From: Nocardioides rubriscoriae
GTDB taxonomy: Bacteria; Actinomycetota; Actinomycetes; Propionibacteriales; Nocardioidaceae
Length of the DNA stretch: 64,000 bases
Assembly (NCBI RefSeq): GCF_008087085.1
Contig: NZ_VIYJ01000015.1
Span: 1-64,000 of the forward strand
Direction of reading: 5' to 3'
The stretch's first letter is position 1; each line of letters opens with the position of its first letter. Made by a program: the position numbers and the translations under genes. This document shows positions 59,759 through 64,000 of this stretch, in pieces. The notes beneath the pieces are model-generated. The model worked only from the letters and a program-made list of their open reading frames with translations, searched no databases and was not told the origin of the DNA.

Positions 59759-60424
59759 CGGCCTCCCCCGGTCGCGGCGGTGCGAGACCAGCTCGGCCAG
59801 GACCCACACCTCGTCGCTGATCACCCCGCTGACGCCGATCGCCCGCACGGCGTCGAGGGTGACCGCGTCGTTGACCGGCCAGGTCATGACGAGGTCGACG
59901 TGGCGGTGGAGCTCGCGGACCACCGCCGCGTCGAGCAGCGACCGGTGCACCGAGACACCGTGGACGGCAGGCCCTGAGACCAGACGGCGACGCAACCGAC
60001 GAAGCTCGCGGGCGTTGCGGGCGGAGAGCACCGGGAGGACGAACGGGAGCTCGGCGACGGCGTCGACCGAGGGCCACCACCGACCACACGCGAGGACGGG
60101 GTCCTGGCGCTCCTGCTCCTGCAGGAGGGCTGTGACCGAGCGGGCCACCGAGGTGTGCCAGCCCTTGAGGTCGAGCATCAGGGTCGTGCCGACGGCCCGG
60201 GCCTCGAGCAGGTCGGCGAGCTCGAGCTGGGGCGTCCGGGTCGACACCAGCTCCCACCGGTCCCACAGCAGCGGCAGCGGACCCGCGCCCTTGAGGTGCG
60301 TCACGACGAGCCGCCCCCGGTGCAGGTGCACGTCGCACTCGACCACGTCCGCCCCGCGGCGCTCTGCCGCCGCCAGGGTCCGGAGCGAGTTGCCCGCGCG
60401 ATGGGCCACGACCACGATGCTCAT
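59630..60424 (-). CDS. glycerophosphodiester phosphodiesterase-family protein
   Basis: 264-residue TIM-barrel enzyme. Active-site elements are VVVAHRAGN near residue 8, VVECDVHLHRGRLVVTH near residue 30 (E, D and H ligands) and LMLDLKGW. It would cleave glycerophosphodiesters or related lipid headgroups. The last ~45 residues (ERAPAADAQAAQDDGG to GGQQQPPG) are low complexity and lie antisense to the DUF2892 gene. The true end may be earlier if a base is miscalled. ATG 60424 overlaps the stop of the upstream PAP2 gene. Confidence 0.8.
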   Translation of the reverse strand: MSIVVVAHRAGNSLRTLAAAERRGADVVECDVHLHRGRLVVTHLKGAGPLPLLWDRWELVSTRTPQLELADLLEARAVGTTLMLDLKGWHTSVARSVTALLQEQERQDPVLACGRWWPSVDAVAELPFVLPVLSARNARELRRLRRRLVSGPAVHGVSVHRSLLDAAVVRELHRHVDLVMTWPVNDAVTLDAVRAIGVSGVISDEVWVLAELVSHRRDRGRPSAERAPAADAQAAQDDGGGAETGDAGLGQVESDEGGQQQPPG

Positions 60425-61188
60425 GGGGCTGCCACGCGGGGGCGTTCGCGCCGTCGCTCCAGCCACAGGGCGACGGCGTGGCCGGCCAGGACCAGTGCGG
60501 TCCCTGCGACGACGTCGACGATGAAGTGGTTGGCCGTCGCGACCACCGCGAGGGCCATCAACGCCGGCATCACGACGCCGACGACCTTGAGCGCCAGGCA
60601 GGACGCCGCGGAGACGATGGCCATGCCCACCAGCAGGTCCCAGCCGGCGTGCAGGCTGGGCATCGCGGCGTACTGGTTGACGAAGGCCGGCGGTTGGAGC
60701 ACCCGGTAGGACTCGGACCGGTTGCTCACCGTGTCGACGAAGCCGAGCCCGGCCAGTCGTGGCGGCGCCACGGGATAGCTGGCGAAGATCGCCATCCCGA
60801 GCGCACCGGACACGATCATGGCGTCGCGCAGCCGCGCGAACTCCCGGCGATGGGCGACCACGAGCCAGGACATGGTGGCGACGATGACCGGCCAGTGACC
60901 CCAGATGTAGACCCAGTTGGCGGCGGTCTCCAGCGCGCCGGAGGTGATGACCAGGCCCTGCAGCGCGGACTCGTGGTCGAGACCGATCACCTGCTCGAAC
61001 CTCATGATCTCGCGGGCATGGTCCTGGGCCTGGTCCACGGAGCCCTCGGTGAGCCCGCGCACCCGGAAGTAGACGAAGATCCCCGCCACCACGACGCCCA
61101 CCTGGCCCAGGACGTAGACCAGTCGGGCCCTCAGGTCCGTCGCAGCGGCTGGCGGCTCCGGGAGGTCGTCCGGCTCGGGCGCGGGCAC
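60421..61188 (-). CDS. PAP2-family phosphatase / lipid phosphotransferase
   Basis: 255-residue membrane protein with six helices. The PAP2 active-site parts are visible as AMPSLHAGWDLL and ANHFIVDVVAGT (catalytic His), similar to inositol-phosphotransferase (Aur1/IpcS-like) proteins. GTG 61188 follows a loop of acidic and proline residues. It is co-transcribed with the phosphodiesterase (ATGA overlap). A weak DevR-like box lies 91 bp upstream. Confidence 0.85.
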   Translation of the reverse strand: MPAPEPDDLPEPPAAATDLRARLVYVLGQVGVVVAGIFVYFRVRGLTEGSVDQAQDHAREIMRFEQVIGLDHESALQGLVITSGALETAANWVYIWGHWPVIVATMSWLVVAHRREFARLRDAMIVSGALGMAIFASYPVAPPRLAGLGFVDTVSNRSESYRVLQPPAFVNQYAAMPSLHAGWDLLVGMAIVSAASCLALKVVGVVMPALMALAVVATANHFIVDVVAGTALVLAGHAVALWLERRRERPRVAAP

Positions 61189-61278
61189 GAGACGCTCCCC
61201 CCGGTGGCCGGATGTCTGTCACCGTCCATCGTCGCGCCCCGGCGGCGTCCCTCCCGGGGCCTGGAGCCCCCGAGCGCA

Positions 61279-61292
61279 CGGTCTTTGGTCCT
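61279..61292. promoter_or_regulatory. weak DevR/DosR-like box
   Basis: CGGTC-TTTG-GTCCT, 91 bp upstream of the PAP2 gene start. Confidence 0.3.
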
Positions 61293-61315
61293 ACCCCCTG
61301 CGGCCCGGTCGCGCG

Positions 61316-61347
61316 AGGACCCCCGACGCACGCGCGTCGGGGGTCCT
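61316..61347. terminator. strong intrinsic terminator
   Basis: AGGACCCCCGACGC and GCGTCGGGGGTCCT form a perfect 14-bp stem with loop ACGC, 18 bp downstream of the TerC gene on the minus strand. Confidence 0.85.
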
Positions 61348-61364
61348 GCCGGGCGGGACCGCTG

Positions 61365-62333
61365 CTACTTCTGCTCGAGGGCGGCCGGTTCGTCCGCGTC
61401 GTGCCGGGGCCGCAGGAGGCTGAGCCCGACCGAGCCGGCCAGGACGACCACGATGACCGCCAGGCTCACCGGCGAGGGGATCTCCGGGATGGAGGCGTCG
61501 ATGGTCTTGTGCGCCGCCTGGAGGATCAGCTTGACACCGATGAAGGCGAGGATCAGCGCCAGACCGGTGCCGAGGTGGTGGAACCGGTCGAGCATCCCGG
61601 CCAGCAGGAAGTAGAGCGCCCGGAGCCCGAGGATGGCAGAGGCGTTCGACGTGTAGACGATGAAGGGGTCGTCGCTGACCGCGAGCACGGCAGGCACGCT
61701 GTCCACGGCGAACAGCAGGTCGGCGGCCTCGATGGCGACCACGACCGCCAGCATCGGGGTGCCGACGCGCTTGCCGGCCTCGCGGATGAAGAACTTGGTG
61801 CCGTGGTACTCGTCGGTCATCGGCACGAACTTGCGCATCAGCCGCAGGGCGAAGCTCGTGCTGGGGTCGTAGTCGTCGTCGTCGCCCTTGAGCAGCTTGT
61901 AAGCGCTGTAGAGCAGGATCGCGGCGAACACGAAGAGGATGGCGGTGAACTGGCTGACCACGGCCACGCCCAGCGCCAGGAAGATCGCCCGGAAGAACAG
62001 GGCGCCCATGACGCCGTAGAACAGCACCCGGTGCTGGTACTCGGCCGGCACCTTGAAGTAGCCGAAGATCAGGGCGAAGACGAAGAGGTTGTCGACCGAG
62101 AGGCTCTTCTCCAGCAGCCACGCCGTCGTGTACTCGACCCCGGCGTCACGACCGACCACGGCGAAGACCACGATGCCGAAGACCACCGCGAGGCCGACCC
62201 AGGCGACGCTCCAGCGGGCCGCCTCCTTGAAGCCGATGACGTGCGCGTCACGGTGGGCCAGCAGGTCCACGGCCAGGGCGATGACGACCGTGGCCGCGAA
62301 TGCGACCCACAGCCAGAGCGGGACGTCGAACAC
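61365..62333 (-). CDS. TerC-family membrane protein
   Basis: 322-residue integral membrane protein of the TerC/Alx family (eight or nine helices). Conserved regions are LLEKSLSVDNLFVFALIFGYF, VVAIEAADLLFAVDSVPAVLAV and YTSNASAILGLRALYFLLAG. The acidic residues in these motifs bind metal in related manganese exporters. GTG 62333 has GAAGGAG at a 7-bp spacing. The transcript ends at the perfect hairpin 61316-61347. Confidence 0.92.
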   Translation of the reverse strand: MFDVPLWLWVAFAATVVIALAVDLLAHRDAHVIGFKEAARWSVAWVGLAVVFGIVVFAVVGRDAGVEYTTAWLLEKSLSVDNLFVFALIFGYFKVPAEYQHRVLFYGVMGALFFRAIFLALGVAVVSQFTAILFVFAAILLYSAYKLLKGDDDDYDPSTSFALRLMRKFVPMTDEYHGTKFFIREAGKRVGTPMLAVVVAIEAADLLFAVDSVPAVLAVSDDPFIVYTSNASAILGLRALYFLLAGMLDRFHHLGTGLALILAFIGVKLILQAAHKTIDASIPEIPSPVSLAVIVVVLAGSVGLSLLRPRHDADEPAALEQK

Positions 62334-62471
62334 AGGAGGTCTCCTTCTCGAGGGGATGAGCTGTGTCCAAGCCTGACGGTCACCGACGTCCAGCACGAGG
62401 GCAGAACGCGGACGACGTGAGCCGCTGAGGTTGCCGAGTATCGGCAACCAGGGGCGGCGGGGTGAAAGCCT

Positions 62472-63647
62472 TCAGGACCAGTCGAGCAGCCGCGCCCCGA
62501 GGACCGCCGCGTGCAGGGTGAAACGGTGGGCGGGGTCGGTGGGATCCATCCCGAGCAGGTCGCCGATGCGCTGGAGCCGGTAGGTCACGGCCCGGACCGA
62601 GAGGTGCAGTCGGGCTGCGGTGGCGGTGGCGACCCCGCCGCTCGCGTAGTAGGCCTCGAGGGTCTCCAGCAGCGGTCGGGCACCACCTCTGGCCTGGCGC
62701 AGGGGCGTCAGCACGGTGGCGATGAGCTCGTCGATCGCGGCCCGGTCGCGCAGCAGCACCTCGTAGACCACGAGGTCGCCGGAGTCGACCAGGGCGGAGT
62801 CCAGGCCCAGGCGTCGTGCGAGCGCGAGGGCGCTGACGGCCTGCTCGTAGGACACGCGGACCGATCCGGCGCCGGGAAGCGTACGACCCACTGCCGCCTG
62901 CCAGGTGCGGCGGTCAGGAGCCGCGGCAGCGCCGGGGTCGACGTCGGCGAGCACCGTCGAGAGGCGCTCGCCCACCAGGCCCACGCTGGCCTGGTCCGGG
63001 GCCGCGAAGACACACACCAGGGCGCCGTCCTTGACGGCGACCAGCGGATAGGCGTCTCCGTGGCGACCACCCAGCGCGCTCTCGAGGCGCCGCGGCACCG
63101 ACGTCAACGACGGGTGGTCGAAGGTGCGCTCGTGCCTGGCCACGAGCACGGCATGGGGGCTGGTCAGGTCGAGCCCCAGGTCGGCGGCCCGGCCGGTCAC
63201 CCCGACCGCGGGAGGACCGCCGGCCAACAGCAGGTCGAACACCTCGCGCCGCATCGACTCCTGGTGGCGCGACAGGTCGTTGCGTGCCAGCTGGAAGCCC
63301 TCGGCCAGCGCCGCGACGGCATCGTCGGCGGCGCGCAGCACCGCGAGCCCGGCGGCCCTGACCTGGGAGGCGTCGGCGCTGGCCACCGCCGAGCCGTCCA
63401 CGAGGTCGAGCTCCTCCCACAGGCGCCAGCACGCCGAGAGGTAGAGGTCGACCAGGGCGCGCAGGGGCACCCCGGCCAGTGCGGCGGCGCTCCCCCGCTC
63501 CTCGCAGGCCCGCAGCTCCGCACGGCGTAACCGGCGGCCCGAGGCAGCCGCGTCGACCACGATGGGCAGGAAGTCGCCCAGCAGCGCAGGGTCGATCCGG
63601 CCGGCGTCGCGGGCCGCGCCGGCGGCCACGCGGTCGAGTCGTGGCAT
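62472..63647 (-). CDS. CdaR/PucR-family transcriptional regulator
   Basis: 391-residue regulator. An N-terminal RsbT-like or GGDEF-like sensory part (residues ~1-290) precedes the C-terminal PucR HTH_30 domain (LLETLEAYYASGGVATATAARLHLSVRAVTYRLQRIGDLLG). ATG 63647 follows AGGAGGA. Ligand and targets unknown; neighbours give no clear pathway. Confidence 0.85.
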   Translation of the reverse strand: MPRLDRVAAGAARDAGRIDPALLGDFLPIVVDAAASGRRLRRAELRACEERGSAAALAGVPLRALVDLYLSACWRLWEELDLVDGSAVASADASQVRAAGLAVLRAADDAVAALAEGFQLARNDLSRHQESMRREVFDLLLAGGPPAVGVTGRAADLGLDLTSPHAVLVARHERTFDHPSLTSVPRRLESALGGRHGDAYPLVAVKDGALVCVFAAPDQASVGLVGERLSTVLADVDPGAAAAPDRRTWQAAVGRTLPGAGSVRVSYEQAVSALALARRLGLDSALVDSGDLVVYEVLLRDRAAIDELIATVLTPLRQARGGARPLLETLEAYYASGGVATATAARLHLSVRAVTYRLQRIGDLLGMDPTDPAHRFTLHAAVLGARLLDWS

Positions 63648-63751
63648 GCGTCCTCCTCTTGCCGAGACCCGGAAGGTCCGTGGATCTCCGATTGTGGCAC
63701 CTCCCTGGCACCTCTGCGGCACCTCGAGGAGCCCTGCGGGCCGACGAGGGC

Positions 63752-64000
63752 TCAGGCCGGCTGGAGCGCCGGCGTACCGGCCCTGAGTGCGCGGCGCGTG
63801 ACCACCAGGCTGACGCCGCCCAGGACGAGGGCCGGCAGCCAGGCCACGGCGGCCTTGAGCGCGACCGCACCCGCCGCGGCCGCCCACGGGACACCGAGGG
63901 CGACGAGGGCCACCACGAGCGCCGCGTCACGCGGGCTGGCTCCGTTGGGGCCGGGCACCGCGCCGGCGAGCTGGCTGGCGCCGAACGCGCCCAGCACCGC
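63752..64000 (-). CDS. UPF0104 / flippase-like membrane protein, C-terminal part
   Basis: Last 82 residues of a protein whose start lies beyond the window. VPGPNGASPRDAALVVALVALGVPW and two helices up to LVVTRRAL fit the end of the UPF0104 family (the gene at 51313 is a relative). The stop lies at 63752. Confidence 0.6.
   Translation of the reverse strand, partial: AVLGAFGASQLAGAVPGPNGASPRDAALVVALVALGVPWAAAAGAVALKAAVAWLPALVLGGVSLVVTRRALRAGTPALQPA

Noticed and set aside
1..64000. tRNA, rRNA, transposase, integrase, attachment sites, phage genes, CRISPR arrays
   Set aside because: None could be recognised. The island character rests on gene content, duplication and decay, not on mobility genes.

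Overview
The window is very GC-rich, with C/G-ending codons, frequent GTG starts and 4-bp GTGA/ATGA gene overlaps. Gene content (DevR/DevS-type regulators, Hsp20, many universal stress proteins, DUF1918, DUF6458, DUF6153, UPF0104) points to an actinobacterium, perhaps near Nocardioidaceae or Intrasporangiaceae. The genus cannot be fixed from the sequence alone.

The dominant theme (about 6.8-32.9 kb, 43.8-46.3 kb and 50.4-57.0 kb) is a hypoxia/dormancy-type regulon island. It carries three DevR/DosR-like response regulators and two DevS-like GAF histidine kinases (one keeps a HPPM heme-ligand motif; the other is frameshifted). It also carries seven universal-stress-protein genes (about 14 domains, including one four-domain protein), three flavin split-barrel proteins, an Acg-type nitroreductase, an Hsp20, a DUF1918 protein, a Rip3-like M50 protease with CBS-type tail, an APH/P-loop fusion kinase resembling Rv2004c, a carbamate kinase, a PPK2, two zinc-type alcohol dehydrogenases and two SQR-type flavoproteins. 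Upstream of most of these genes, usually 35-90 bp before the start codon, lies a 14-bp palindromic element that I read as GGGNC-SWWS-GNCCC. It has the same architecture as the core of the M. tuberculosis DosR box (GGGAC-TWWA-GTCCC). More than twenty copies are listed.

Other modules lie between or beside the regulon genes. The 33.8-39.8 kb operon encodes an OmpR/histidine-kinase pair, a tiny Ser/Thr/Gly-rich exported protein, ApbE flavin transferase, a ferric-reductase-like membrane protein, a NuoF-like protein and a ferredoxin, and looks like an extracytosolic electron-transfer system. The 46.6-49.7 kb segment is an arsenic cluster (ArsR-ArsC fusion, second ArsC, AqpS-like channel, ArsO-like monooxygenase). 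The 54.8-59.8 kb segment has sqr-dsrC-dsrE and an MMPL/zinc-finger/DUF2892 operon behind two CsoR/CstR-like operators. The right end holds PAP2, GDPD, TerC, a CdaR-type regulator and a partial UPF0104 flippase.

Two oddities stand out. First, two response-regulator genes 20.5 kb apart share a 616-bp stretch that I read as identical, with codon usage unlike everything around it. Second, nine otherwise recognisable genes are broken by indels, a tandem CC-to-TT change producing a stop, a 19-bp duplication or large deletions. This suggests either active decay of the island or base-level errors in the assembly.
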